NCBI RefSeq assembly: GCF_029760935.1
Contig: NZ_CP121684.1
Span: 248,001-312,000 of the forward strand
Direction of reading: 5' to 3'
From: Lysinibacter sp. HNR
Lineage (GTDB): Bacteria; Actinomycetota; Actinomycetes; Actinomycetales; Microbacteriaceae
DNA length: 64,000 bases
Below, piece by piece: positions 51,385-59,567 of the stretch; within the stretch, counting starts at the first letter, position 1; the number at the start of each line of letters is the position of its first letter. The notes under the pieces were generated by a model. It ran no database searches, was not told the DNA's origin, and saw only the letters and a program-made list of their open reading frames with translations. The position numbers were made by a program, and so were the translations under genes.

Positions 51385-51463
51385 GGTAGGATCATCCTAC
51401 GTTTTGGGCGGTTAGAACGTTTAGAACGGCCAAAAAAGAGGACAGAGCCCCGGAAAATCAACA
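51385..51463 (+). promoter_or_regulatory. Right-end arm sites of the ICE
   Basis: The palindrome GTAGGATCATCCTAC at 51386-51400, TTAGAACG twice near 51412-51428, and the 17-mer AGCCCCGGAAAATCAAC at 51447-51463. The last and GGTAGGAT are shared with the left end. No gene lies in 51221-51535. Confidence 0.55.
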
Positions 51464-51492
51464 TTCCCTAGTTGAGCCAGGGAGTAAATAGG

Positions 51493-51517
51493 GGTTCAAA
51501 TCCCTCCGTCTCCGCCA
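51493..51517 (+). repeat. attR core (25 bp), tRNA-Ser 3' fragment
   Basis: Identical to 12890-12914. Only the tRNA 3' end is present, so it is the displaced fragment. Confidence 0.92.
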
Positions 51518-51571
51518 CTGTGATGAGTCGCGACTGAAGCGTACTGGGTTTTGTTCCGTCATTGGGTTTCG

Positions 51572-52484
51572 TCATACCCGTGTTCTCACGGGCTGATATG
51601 TTTCAGCATAGTACGCTGTTTCGACCTCGACCGGGGTACGGTAATCGAGCGCTTCATGGAGACGTTGGTTGTTCCACCACCACACGTATTCCAGGGTAGC
51701 GAGTTCAACTTCCTCGACCGTTTTCCAGGGTCCTTGCCTGCGAATCAGTTCAGCCTTGTAGAGCCCGTTCACGGTCTCTGCGAGGGGCGTTATCGTAGCT
51801 GTCGCCAACGCTCCCTGTCGAGGGTATCGCGCCGAGCTCACGTACTCGTTCGGTGTAGACCACAGACATGTAATTCGACCCGTGACCCGAGTGCTGCCTG
51901 ACCCCACCTAAATCACCGCCAGTATTCCAAGCAGCCATATCGAGTGCCTGTAACGGGAGTTCTTCTGTCTTCAAGGTCGAGGCGACACTCCAACCAACGA
52001 TCTTGCGGGCGAACACGTCAGTGATGAACGCAACATACGCAAACCCAGACCACGTCGCGACATAGGTGATATCCGCAACCCACAGGCACCGTGGCGCGGC
52101 CGCAGCGAACGCACGATTCACCAGATCTCTAGGAAGGCCTTGTGCACGGTCGCTTCTCGTTGTGAATGCTTTAGCGCGGCGAGTAACGCCCTGAACTCCA
52201 GCAAGGCGCATGAGTCTGTTCGTCTGATCACGACCAATCTCCCAGCCCTCACGCTTCATCAATGCGTGCATCTTCCGTGCCCCGTAGACGCCATAGTTCA
52301 CGGTGTGGAGCCGACGAATTTCAGGTACCAGCAGTTCATCGCGTAACTGCCGCGCTGACGGTATTCGTTGTTTCGCTGCCCGATACCCGCGGGAAGTAAT
52401 AAATCCACGAACTGCCGCACGCAGGGTGCGACAGAGGAACTCAACCCCGAAATGATCACGGTATTGATCAATGAACCGGATCAT
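51572..52484 (-). pseudogene. IS3 OrfB transposase, broken by a +1 frameshift
   Basis: The DDE integrase domain is seen as WVADITYV (first Asp), FITDVFARKIVG and SVGDSYDNA. Then the frame is lost at an extra C (plus-strand run of four G at 51784-51787), and LAETVNGLYKAELI with the catalytic Glu continues in the next frame to 51572. Restoring one base gives a full-length OrfB of about 303 residues. Inactive unless programmed slippage occurs or the extra base is a read error. Confidence 0.88.
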
Positions 52485-52795
52485 TTCGTTCGTGGCTGAT
52501 CGAGTTCCTTCGCGAAAAATATGCTCGCAGCTTTGAGTACTTCATTCGCTTTCTTCAACTCCGCAACCTCACGCCGTAAACGCCGGTTTTCTTCAGCGAC
52601 ATCGGTCGTGATGCCAGGTCTGCTGCCGGTATCGATCTGGGTTTGGCGATACCACCTCCGAAGAGTGTCCGGGGCTACACCCAAAAGCCCACCGATATGC
52701 CCAGTTACCGCGTGAAGACTCGTATACTCAGGCATCGCCTCCACGATCATACGCAACGCCCGCTCACGGAACTGCGCATCATATTGTTTAGTCAT
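52481..52795 (-). CDS. IS3 OrfA (HTH part)
   Basis: 104 residues from ATG 52795. HTH with APDTLRRWYRQ and a leucine-zipper-like C-terminus (ENRRLRREVAELKKANEVLK). The 3' end overlaps orfB for the usual -1 frameshift fusion. Confidence 0.9.
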   Translation of the reverse strand: MTKQYDAQFRERALRMIVEAMPEYTSLHAVTGHIGGLLGVAPDTLRRWYRQTQIDTGSRPGITTDVAEENRRLRREVAELKKANEVLKAASIFFAKELDQPRTK

Positions 52796-52844
52796 AGTAT
52801 TCCTATCCTTATACAAAGACCGGAACAAAACCCAGTACGCTTCA

Positions 52845-53202
52845 CCTGCCGACAGTAGTGATAACTACTCGCCCCGATCTTCAGCAGTTGCAACAGAATC
52901 TTCAACGGAAACGTGAGGCGAAGAGTTTCAATGATCTGGGTCTTGTGAAGGTTTGACAGTTGTCCCGGGATGACGCCCTCGTCTTTTTTTACGAGTCCGA
53001 GTTCTCGTTCGAGCACCGCTTTCTCAACCAGGAGTTCAGCCGTTAGTCTCCTCAACTCAGTGATGTCATCGGGCAGGGATCGTTCAAGACTAGCGCGGGT
53101 GGGAAGCCCGTCAGCCTGTTTCTGTTCGCGTCTACTCATGAGCCCCCGGTCTCCGTGCTCTCGCCAGCGTTTCAATTTCCCGACCGAGCAGGCTGCGCTC
53201 AA
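52845..53202 (-). pseudogene. Truncated second IS3-type transposase
   Basis: N-terminal part only: a WREHGDRGLMSRREQKQ linker, coiled coil (ELRRLTAELLVEKAVLEREL), then QLSNLHKTQIIETLR and a GASSYHYCRQ segment, the start of an IS150-like transposase. It is cut by the IS3 end at 52844; no C-terminal half is found on the other side. Confidence 0.75.
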
Positions 53203-53335
53203 AACCCTCTACCTGATAACCCGGTCACTTGACCCTACCGGGGATGGTAGGGCACGCAGGGTACAGTTGTGGAAGCCTGCGTTAAACGTGTTCGCGATTA
53301 CCTTCGCTAACCGTTTCGAGCAGACCATTAACTAA
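53180..53335 (+). pseudogene. IS256-family transposase C-terminal remnant
   Basis: The plus-strand frame ending at 53335 gives EQAALKTLYLITRSLDPTG and WKPALNVFAITFANRF, the conserved end of IS256/mutator transposases. The N-terminus is missing; the left junction with the IS3-type remnant is near 53180. Confidence 0.75.
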
Positions 53336-53390
53336 CAACGAACGACCGGCCTCACACACCGATAATCAGACACTCCCATCTCAGGGTGTT

Positions 53391-55190
53391 TCAGCGTGCA
53401 ATACGGTAACGGTTGATCGTGAAACCTTGAGGGGAAACGACGAGAATTCGTAGTGTGTGTAGATCAAAACTGAGGCTTTGGGTGGTTTCGAACGATCCGT
53501 GTATATTGCTTACAGGCAGTGGGCCGTGTGAGAGTGCGTTAGAGCCGGTGGCTTTATCCTGTAGTGAGAGAGCCGCATATATGTTCTCAGTGGAGCCTTG
53601 TGGGAGGATCTCTATTTTTCCATCGGTCGTCACTGACTCTACATAGAACTTTACATTTGGTGGTGTTCCAACGGAAATATACCGTGGGCCGCAAGTGACA
53701 CAATTCCCAGCGACTACTGTTGGGCCTCCTGTATATGAAATTGTTCCCGCACTAACTGATAGAAGTGACCCGCATCGAACGCAGGTCTCGCCTGTTTTTA
53801 TTGGCTCAAGCATCGCCATTCCCTCGATAATGTCTTCTAGCCTGTAGTCAAGGAAAGGATGAAATGCTGACACAATTCGTGCGCTAGCAAGTTTGTTGAG
53901 TCGAGCAGCAAGTCTAAGCTGTTGCTGTCCCGTGCTATCTCCAGAAAGGACTCTTGCTCTGCGCCAGGAATGAAATAAGAGAAGCAAGTTGCGAAGTCCA
54001 TTACGAACTTCCTTCAGGAGGTGCTGTGCTCCATCGGTTTCTCGTGAGCGCTCATTCAGCGAATCTAGTATAAGAGAATATGTCTGAGACAGAGCCAGTG
54101 CGTCACCAAGAATCTTTTCTGCGTTTAACGCATCTTCTGTGATGTCTTTGAGGATGAGCTGGGAAGGAACTGCCTGCTCGATGAATACCGTTTTTTCCGT
54201 GGCTGCAACACTTCCTTGAGTGTGACCTTCAATCTCGTAGAATCTCCCCGGAACTGTGCTTTCTGGTAGTCGTCTTACATTATGGCGGTGAGTTCTCAGG
54301 TTTGCAGTGACGGGATCCCCGAGCAATAACCAGGGGCGCGCACCGCGAAAACGCGGTGCGGAAAGCGTGTTCAAAAAATTGCACGCGGCTATCAAACCTT
54401 CTTCGGAAGCGATCAGAAACGCTAAACGTACTTCGTCACTCGTCAGGGGGACGGTACGGTCGTTGCATATAACTGTACGTACGGAACTGCTCGCAATCAT
54501 AGACAGAGCGGCACTTGCCTGATTTGAATAGTGCTCCCTTCCTGCCGAAAAGCCGCTGCAAGAAAGAAAAAGTATTTCTTCAGCAGCAAGATCGCTAAAA
54601 TTTCTAAAGCGACCCCCTGCGTGTCCTGCACGCTTGCAGTAGTTCTGATTACAGTCAGGGAAAGTAGTAACTTCCGATTTTACCTGACCGCAAAGTACGG
54701 TATTTCGTAAGTTTGCATGAGCACCTTCGCCGTGTGCATGCAAGCAGAGAATGCGCCAAGCGCGAGTCAAATCTGAGTGGTTGATCTGTTGTGGGTAGGG
54801 TAGGGTCTGAGTTTGATAACCCTTTATCTGCACGATAGAGCCATAGAGTTCATCAAGCAGAAGATCGCCGGAGGAAGAGCTTTTTGGACTGACCTGACGA
54901 GCGAGAAAGGCTTTGAGCTCTTGGGGAGACTGTGCCGTAGCTATGCCGCAACTGCCTGTGAATGATGTTGTAAGGTGATTGAGAAAGGGTCTTTTAAATA
55001 AATCGGGTTTACCAATAATAAAGGCGTTATTTGTCTGATGTGAGGTTAGCTCGCTGAGTCTATATAATTTCCGTTCCTCAAAATTTTCTAAATATTTAAT
55101 AGCAATTTCCCAATAGTCTTTATCAGAATAGATTGGAACGTCGCGAGACTGGAGTGGCTTTGCTGCTTGAAGAGGAGAAGAGTTAGTCAT
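53391..55190 (-). CDS. Caspase/CHAT-like protein with zinc-binding Cys pairs
   Basis: 599 residues from ATG 55190, which overlaps the preceding stop by 8 bp. A candidate catalytic His is in LCLHAHGEGAH (H153) and a candidate Cys in LFLSCSGFSAG (C211), the His-Gly then Cys-Ser/Gly order of the caspase-fold clan CD (CHAT, gingipain, caspase). Between them is a Cys group (C168, C180, C185). A helical middle follows (about 320-450), then CVRCG and CVTCG near 475-505 (zinc ribbon), and a beta-rich C-terminus. As the last gene of the biosynthetic operon it could mature, guard or respond to the product. It could also be a defence-type protease. The role is unknown; fold assignment is from motifs only. 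Confidence 0.6.
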   Translation of the reverse strand: MTNSSPLQAAKPLQSRDVPIYSDKDYWEIAIKYLENFEERKLYRLSELTSHQTNNAFIIGKPDLFKRPFLNHLTTSFTGSCGIATAQSPQELKAFLARQVSPKSSSSGDLLLDELYGSIVQIKGYQTQTLPYPQQINHSDLTRAWRILCLHAHGEGAHANLRNTVLCGQVKSEVTTFPDCNQNYCKRAGHAGGRFRNFSDLAAEEILFLSCSGFSAGREHYSNQASAALSMIASSSVRTVICNDRTVPLTSDEVRLAFLIASEEGLIAACNFLNTLSAPRFRGARPWLLLGDPVTANLRTHRHNVRRLPESTVPGRFYEIEGHTQGSVAATEKTVFIEQAVPSQLILKDITEDALNAEKILGDALALSQTYSLILDSLNERSRETDGAQHLLKEVRNGLRNLLLLFHSWRRARVLSGDSTGQQQLRLAARLNKLASARIVSAFHPFLDYRLEDIIEGMAMLEPIKTGETCVRCGSLLSVSAGTISYTGGPTVVAGNCVTCGPRYISVGTPPNVKFYVESVTTDGKIEILPQGSTENIYAALSLQDKATGSNALSHGPLPVSNIHGSFETTQSLSFDLHTLRILVVSPQGFTINRYRIAR

Positions 55191-55824
55191 GATCGTCTGA
55201 GCTGAGGTAGGTGATGGTAATAGACTTCCTACGAAATTGTCCTGTTCCTGGTGGCTCCACAGCGTGCCACGAATTCTCGGTCGGAGCGAAAAGTACTGAA
55301 CTTCGGTAGGTCGGTTCAATTCGTTTGACAGTCGTAGCAGCATCGGCTGACCGGAGCAACGCGAGATGCCCACCATGTTCAGGAACCCAGTCAGGCGACA
55401 GGTACAAAATTTGAGTGAGCTTCTTTTCGGGTTTGTCAACATGGGGTGAGAGCCAATCACCCTCACCATAACTCCACGCATCCACCCGCACCACAAGTGA
55501 TTTCACATCAGCGTCAAAAGCTGTAGATAACGCAGAGCGATAGTGAGGGGAATCGACCGCATCAAGAAGCGCGGATGTCGCTGGAGCATCGGCTGTTTCG
55601 TTCCGTTGTAAACGTGTAGTTCGGAAGCTATAAGTCTTATCACCGTTGTCGCGTCGAGCGCGTTCCAAGCGGCTGTCGAATACTTCGCGAACTAGTTGTG
55701 ATGCGAATTGATCGGGGAGCACTTCCATAACCTGTCTGTGTGGCCACGGATCCCGAGAAAGGTTCGTGTTTTGGATCTGTGTAACCATCCAGTCAACGAG
55801 GGAATCAAAAGCGGTTGTAGACAT
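55183..55824 (-). CDS. 2-oxoglutarate/Fe(II) oxygenase A
   Basis: 213 residues. The jelly-roll iron site is H128-x-D130 (LSPHVDKPEKK) and H187 (ENSWHAVEP), with an Arg/Lys around residue 197 (QFRRKSITI) for 2-oxoglutarate. The middle YLSPDWVPEHGGHLALL matches its operon paralogue. Resembles prolyl-4-hydroxylase-like enzymes. In nikkomycin/polyoxin two such enzymes (NikI and NikM type) oxidise the octosyl acid and related intermediates, so a similar task on a C-nucleoside is inferred. Confidence 0.8.
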   Translation of the reverse strand: MSTTAFDSLVDWMVTQIQNTNLSRDPWPHRQVMEVLPDQFASQLVREVFDSRLERARRDNGDKTYSFRTTRLQRNETADAPATSALLDAVDSPHYRSALSTAFDADVKSLVVRVDAWSYGEGDWLSPHVDKPEKKLTQILYLSPDWVPEHGGHLALLRSADAATTVKRIEPTYRSSVLFAPTENSWHAVEPPGTGQFRRKSITITYLSSDDHD

Positions 55825-56588
55825 TATGTGCCGTTCCTCCTTGGCTCGTTAGAAAACTCACATACTTCAAGAACTCGTGCAAGCAGGGTATCGGCGTTGT
55901 TAACCTGCCCTAAAAAGTAAGGGTGCTCAGGAGCAACCGCGCGGGGGATGTCATCGTGTCTGATCATCTGTAACGCCCAGTAACCGTGGCGAAGTGGACC
56001 AAGTATGTCTGGTTCGATCCTGTCTCCAACAAACAAGGTTTGATTTGGTTCGGCACCTATTTGCTTAAGTTCACGATACATGCGCTCGTTAGGTTTGAGT
56101 GCTCCAACTCTTGAGGAAGAAATGATGCCGATGGGAGCCGGAATAGAAGTGCCAATTTTATTTACAAACTTTTCGATCACGTCTGGTGAGGAATTTGAGC
56201 ATACCGCCCATTTAAATCCAAGCTGTGTAAGCGTGTAAATCATTGGTATTACATCGTTATAGAGGGTAACGTTGCGATGTCGTTCGGCTTTTTCACATAG
56301 CTTTAGTATGGAACGTTGGTTTTCAATTTTTGCAATATTCATTGTTGTAATTATGCGGTTGCGTCGTAAGGTCCAAAAAGTCTCATCGTTGAGAGCTTGT
56401 GGTGCGAGTTCTTCGCCATCGGTTCCATCAATAAGTGCGATGAGCTCAGCCAGGCATAGTTTTTCTTGAATTGGTGATCGAGCCCAGACCACGTGTGCAG
56501 CACTGGGAACTGAATTCGAAGACCAATGACACAGAGTCTGGAACAGATCAAAAACAATCACTTCAAAGGCTGGCATGCGCACTCTCAT
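55824..56588 (-). CDS. HAD-superfamily hydrolase-like protein
   Basis: 254 residues. Motif I is VFDLFQTLCHW: nucleophile D14, but Phe in place of the second Asp that serves as acid/base in phosphatases. Motif II CSNSS near residue 131; Lys in KPNERMYREL; motif III FVGDRIEPDI near residue 195. An alpha-helical C1 cap lies between I and II. Members of the FDLFGTL type include phosphatases and dehalogenases. Coupled to both neighbours by overlapping stop/start codons. May remove a phosphate or act on an unusual bond. Confidence 0.8.
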   Translation of the reverse strand: MRVRMPAFEVIVFDLFQTLCHWSSNSVPSAAHVVWARSPIQEKLCLAELIALIDGTDGEELAPQALNDETFWTLRRNRIITTMNIAKIENQRSILKLCEKAERHRNVTLYNDVIPMIYTLTQLGFKWAVCSNSSPDVIEKFVNKIGTSIPAPIGIISSSRVGALKPNERMYRELKQIGAEPNQTLFVGDRIEPDILGPLRHGYWALQMIRHDDIPRAVAPEHPYFLGQVNNADTLLARVLEVCEFSNEPRRNGT

Positions 56589-57178
56589 CCCACATCACGG
56601 TAAGCATGTACTAAAACGGTGGTGCGATAGGACGGGCACAAATCAGTGATCGGAGCCACCTCATGCCAGGAGTCTAGGGAACGTGCAAAAGCAACCCCTG
56701 TTCCTTGAAAGGGGTAAGCTTTGCAGGTTGGCTTCACTGTGTCTGCTGACTCGTATAGACGAAGATCTCCACCCCAACTCTCTCGCCAGTCAGGGCTGAA
56801 ATAGTAGATAGCTGAAAATACTTTATCGGGACCGTCTGTGTGGCGAGACATCCAGTTTGATGCGCCGTATGCGGCCAAGCGAACTTCAACCTCGGTGATC
56901 TCGTTCGAGTCCACTCCAAGGTCATTTGCTATGCGTTGGGTATTGGTGTCGTCCCCTAAAATACGTACAAGAGATGCCCAATCTTCCGGTAGTTGGGTAG
57001 ATAAGCCTGACGATTTTCGATACGCTTCGAGCATCCGTGTGCTGTACGTCTTGTCGCTTCCATTGTTCCTTGATGTGTGATCGAGCAGGTCTACTGGAAA
57101 AGACGAGAGTGAGCTTGGCGGCTCGAAAGCTATATGTATGTGGGCGAATGGGTCGGTGTGTAGGGTATGTGAGATCAT
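56585..57178 (-). CDS. 2-oxoglutarate/Fe(II) oxygenase B
   Basis: 197 residues from ATG 57178, which overlaps the aminotransferase stop (ATGA); an upstream ATG at 57268 would lie inside that gene. Iron site H113-x-D115 (SRHTDGPDK) and H172 (LDSWHEVAP); R185 for 2-oxoglutarate. Shares YYFSPDWRESWGGDLRL with oxygenase A, so the two are related. Predicted to hydroxylate or further oxidise the sugar-derived part of the nucleoside. Confidence 0.8.
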   Translation of the reverse strand: MISHTLHTDPFAHIHIAFEPPSSLSSFPVDLLDHTSRNNGSDKTYSTRMLEAYRKSSGLSTQLPEDWASLVRILGDDTNTQRIANDLGVDSNEITEVEVRLAAYGASNWMSRHTDGPDKVFSAIYYFSPDWRESWGGDLRLYESADTVKPTCKAYPFQGTGVAFARSLDSWHEVAPITDLCPSYRTTVLVHAYRDVG

Positions 57179-58242
57179 TTTTGTTCCTTCCACGCTCCTG
57201 TCAGCTCTGAGATAAGCTGTCCCATGATCTGATCTAAAGCAATTGAAAACCGAATGCTTGTGTGCCAATTGAGTGCAGTATTGACTTTTGTTCGAATGCC
57301 TAGTTGTAATAGGTGTTGTGCGATACGTTCGGCCTTTTCTTGTGTAAGAAATACGTGAAGGAAATTAGCTTCGGACGTGGGAACTTCCATACCGATACTG
57401 AGGAGTTCTTGGCGGACCTTGTCGCGTTCTTGTGTGATGTCATTCCAGATTGGCTCGTATTGCGAGTAAGACGCGAAACACTGCCTCATCAAATCCAGTG
57501 CATGCTGACTCACTCCATTTTCGATACCCGCCACAGCTAAGTGCGATATGTTTTCGGGTGCTCCCGTCACTATTGCAGCACGTGCTGCTGCAAGGCCAAA
57601 AGCTTTCGAGGATGTAAATACTGTATTCAGTGACGACATAATCTGCTTGAGATCGTGTCGAGGAGCAAAGAACGGAGCATAACAAAGGTCGACGACAAGT
57701 TCTGAACCTTGCTCCCGACACCGTGCGTCTAGTGCAAAGAGTTCGTCGACTGAGAAGCTCCCGTGCGCTACAGGAGCATTCGGCCAGGTCACCGCTACGA
57801 TTGTTTGAGCTCCTATTCGCGAGACAAGATGCTCAAAGTCCTTTTCGCGTTCACCAGAAATCACAACCGTGTCAAAAGGAAGGTTGTAGAGGGTTGCGGC
57901 TTGTTTCCAGGCTGGATACGCAGGGGATAGGTACAGTAACTTTTTAAAACCACGTGACTGTGCAACCCCGACGATTGCCCGTATGGCCGCATCGGATCCG
58001 GGTGAGAAGATTAACTGCTCCTCGGGTCTGCCGATAAAAGCTGCAATCTCAGTGGCGGCCTGGGAGTGAACGGGATAAAAGTTAAGGGGAGTAACTCGGG
58101 GGTTAAAGAGCGTGTGTAAATTTGAAAGCTGTGGATGTTGAAGCTCGTTAGAGCCAAGATTTATGCCCGACCTCACACCGCGGCGTTCAAAAGATAAAAG
58201 CTCGAAATCTGGAATGGTGTAAGAGGGTGAGTGTGGATTCAA
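57175..58242 (-). CDS. PLP-dependent aminotransferase (HisC/NikK-like)
   Basis: 355 residues, fold type I, class I/II. The PLP lysine is K213 in FTSSKAFGLAAARA, the ring-contact Asp is in LVVDLCYAPF (D185), Asn in WPNAPVAHG (N155), and the carboxylate-binding Arg in SIRFSIA near the C-terminus. Length matches histidinol-phosphate aminotransferase relatives. In the nikkomycin/polyoxin pathway NikK/PolI, of this family, adds the amino group that gives aminohexuronic acid. The same reaction on a C-nucleoside aldehyde is my inference. Confidence 0.85.
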   Translation of the reverse strand: MNPHSPSYTIPDFELLSFERRGVRSGINLGSNELQHPQLSNLHTLFNPRVTPLNFYPVHSQAATEIAAFIGRPEEQLIFSPGSDAAIRAIVGVAQSRGFKKLLYLSPAYPAWKQAATLYNLPFDTVVISGEREKDFEHLVSRIGAQTIVAVTWPNAPVAHGSFSVDELFALDARCREQGSELVVDLCYAPFFAPRHDLKQIMSSLNTVFTSSKAFGLAAARAAIVTGAPENISHLAVAGIENGVSQHALDLMRQCFASYSQYEPIWNDITQERDKVRQELLSIGMEVPTSEANFLHVFLTQEKAERIAQHLLQLGIRTKVNTALNWHTSIRFSIALDQIMGQLISELTGAWKEQK

Positions 58243-59567
58243 ACTCGTTCCATCACATTCTGAGGGATTTTATTCATGACGGAAGTGACGTGGGGATCTA
58301 CACCGAAGAAAAACTCGTACCACGGGTATTGTTTATTACTACGCTCATTGCTGGAGAAACCCAAAAGCTGTCGATTAAATCGCCATAGATCCTCTTTGTG
58401 CTGACATCTTCGTAACTCATCCAGGTCGGCATATACAGTAGGGCGTACTCGTGCGCCCACTTCTTGTGCTGCTTTGACTGTCGCACGGGTTCCTTCAAGT
58501 GTGGTTCCAGGGAGCCCCACCATGATAAAAAAGTTTAGCTCGATGCCAAACTCATGAGCGTTGTTATTGAGCTCTTCGAAGCGCATAATCTCAGTCCGTT
58601 TTTTCCTGGGAAGAGTTTCCAAGCCGCCGGGTTCAAGAGTCTCTAACCCTACGCTTATCCTGACGCAGCCTGACTCAGCCATTCTTTTCATAAGCTCCGC
58701 ATCCAGATGGGGGATGGCGGTGGCGCACTTCCAGGGAAGATTACAGGATGAGCGTTCCATCTCCGCACAGAACTCCAGCGTCCATTTCCTATCAAAGGTG
58801 AAAGTGGGTGCATAGAACGAGACGTAGTCGAACGGTCTAGTTTCTACGGCTGTTTCGATGTAGTCAACTATTCTTTTGGCGCTCAAGCGGCGATCACGCA
58901 AACCCTGTACGGTTGGTACTTCACAAAAAGAGCAGTTGATGGGGCAACCTCGCCCCACGGGGACAACTAATTCGCGTCGCTCGGGGATTCCGCAAAACTT
59001 ATTTTGATCCCTTGAATACAATCGATCATAGTCATGATATGGAATTTCAGACACATCAGGTAGCGGCCAGGTTCCGGGCAAAAACCTACGTCCCGCAGAA
59101 GCCTTGATCCAATGAGTGCCGTCTCGAACATCTATACCGACTAATTGTGTGGGTGATTGCTCACTCAGCATCCAAGAGACATACTCGTAAAACCCTAGCT
59201 CAACATCGCCACCAGTGACGATACCGTCAAGGTCGAACTGTCGAAATACGAGGGGAGCTTCCATGCTGAGCCGACCTCCCGTGATGACGTGGCAACCGGG
59301 CGCGAGCGAGCGAATATACTCAATAAAACGATCCAGATTATCGACCGTGTCAAAATCATTAATGATAATTACGAGATCGGGAGAGCTTTGATAGATCTGT
59401 TCTCCGATCTCTTTCCACGTCAGATTAAGCAAGCCAAACTCTGCGGAAGTAAGATCAATTTCTGGAAATTCTGATCGAAGCATTTCGGATGTCGTGTAAA
59501 CAGTCAAGTGGTGACCCGCATTAAAGTAGCTTGGTACGTGTGGAGGCCAGACGACCAGGACTTTCAT
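58239..59567 (-). CDS. Radical SAM enzyme with B12-binding-type N-domain (NikJ/PolH-like)
   Basis: 442 residues. The N-terminal 150 residues look like a B12-binding Rossmann domain (VVWPPHVPSYF, VITGGRLSMEAP) but lack a clear DxHxxG cobalamin motif. The radical SAM cluster is CPINCSFC (C208, C212, C215), followed by YAPTFTFDRKW and ISVGLETLEPG. In octosyl acid synthesis NikJ/PolH uses a 5'-deoxyadenosyl radical to close the second ring of 3'-enolpyruvyl-UMP. Together with the enolpyruvyl transferase in this cluster the same bicyclic closure is expected here. Confidence 0.82.
   Translation of the reverse strand: MKVLVVWPPHVPSYFNAGHHLTVYTTSEMLRSEFPEIDLTSAEFGLLNLTWKEIGEQIYQSSPDLVIIINDFDTVDNLDRFIEYIRSLAPGCHVITGGRLSMEAPLVFRQFDLDGIVTGGDVELGFYEYVSWMLSEQSPTQLVGIDVRDGTHWIKASAGRRFLPGTWPLPDVSEIPYHDYDRLYSRDQNKFCGIPERRELVVPVGRGCPINCSFCEVPTVQGLRDRRLSAKRIVDYIETAVETRPFDYVSFYAPTFTFDRKWTLEFCAEMERSSCNLPWKCATAIPHLDAELMKRMAESGCVRISVGLETLEPGGLETLPRKKRTEIMRFEELNNNAHEFGIELNFFIMVGLPGTTLEGTRATVKAAQEVGARVRPTVYADLDELRRCQHKEDLWRFNRQLLGFSSNERSNKQYPWYEFFFGVDPHVTSVMNKIPQNVMERV

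Larger units (their letters stand above)
12890..51517 (+). mobile_element. Integrative and conjugative element (ICE), about 38.6 kb, in tRNA-Ser(GCU)
   Basis: The boundaries are a 25-bp perfect direct repeat of the tRNA-Ser 3' end. The element carries a tyrosine integrase next to attL, an XRE-type divergent switch, a primase-polymerase gene, SSB, relaxase, coupling protein, VirB4 and VirB6-like proteins, a CHAP hydrolase and cargo. All modules needed for excision, replication, conjugative transfer and maintenance seem present, so it may be active. Transfer genes 33-44 kb run on the minus strand as one long operon; replication and early genes 16.7-27.5 kb run on the plus strand. Confidence 0.9.
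51536..52844 (-). mobile_element. IS3-family insertion sequence, 1309 bp, frameshifted
   Basis: Perfect 24-bp terminal inverted repeats (51536-51559 and 52821-52844) starting TG and ending CA, the IS3-family rule. Two transposase frames, orfA and orfB, overlap by 4 bp. No direct target repeat is visible beside the ends. It lies 18 bp beyond attR and cuts off a second transposase gene. Confidence 0.92.

Noticed and set aside
51470-51517. Second tRNA-Ser gene at the right ICE end
   Set aside because: Only the T-arm and acceptor 3' part are present; the rest has no cloverleaf, so it is the attR fragment.
51530-52850. Target-site duplication for the IS3 element
   Set aside because: Bases outside the two ends (GAC on the left, CCT on the right) do not match for 3 or 4 positions.
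57175-58242. Histidinol-phosphate aminotransferase (hisC)
   Set aside because: Family is the same, but no other his gene is near and it is coupled to nucleoside-type enzymes.
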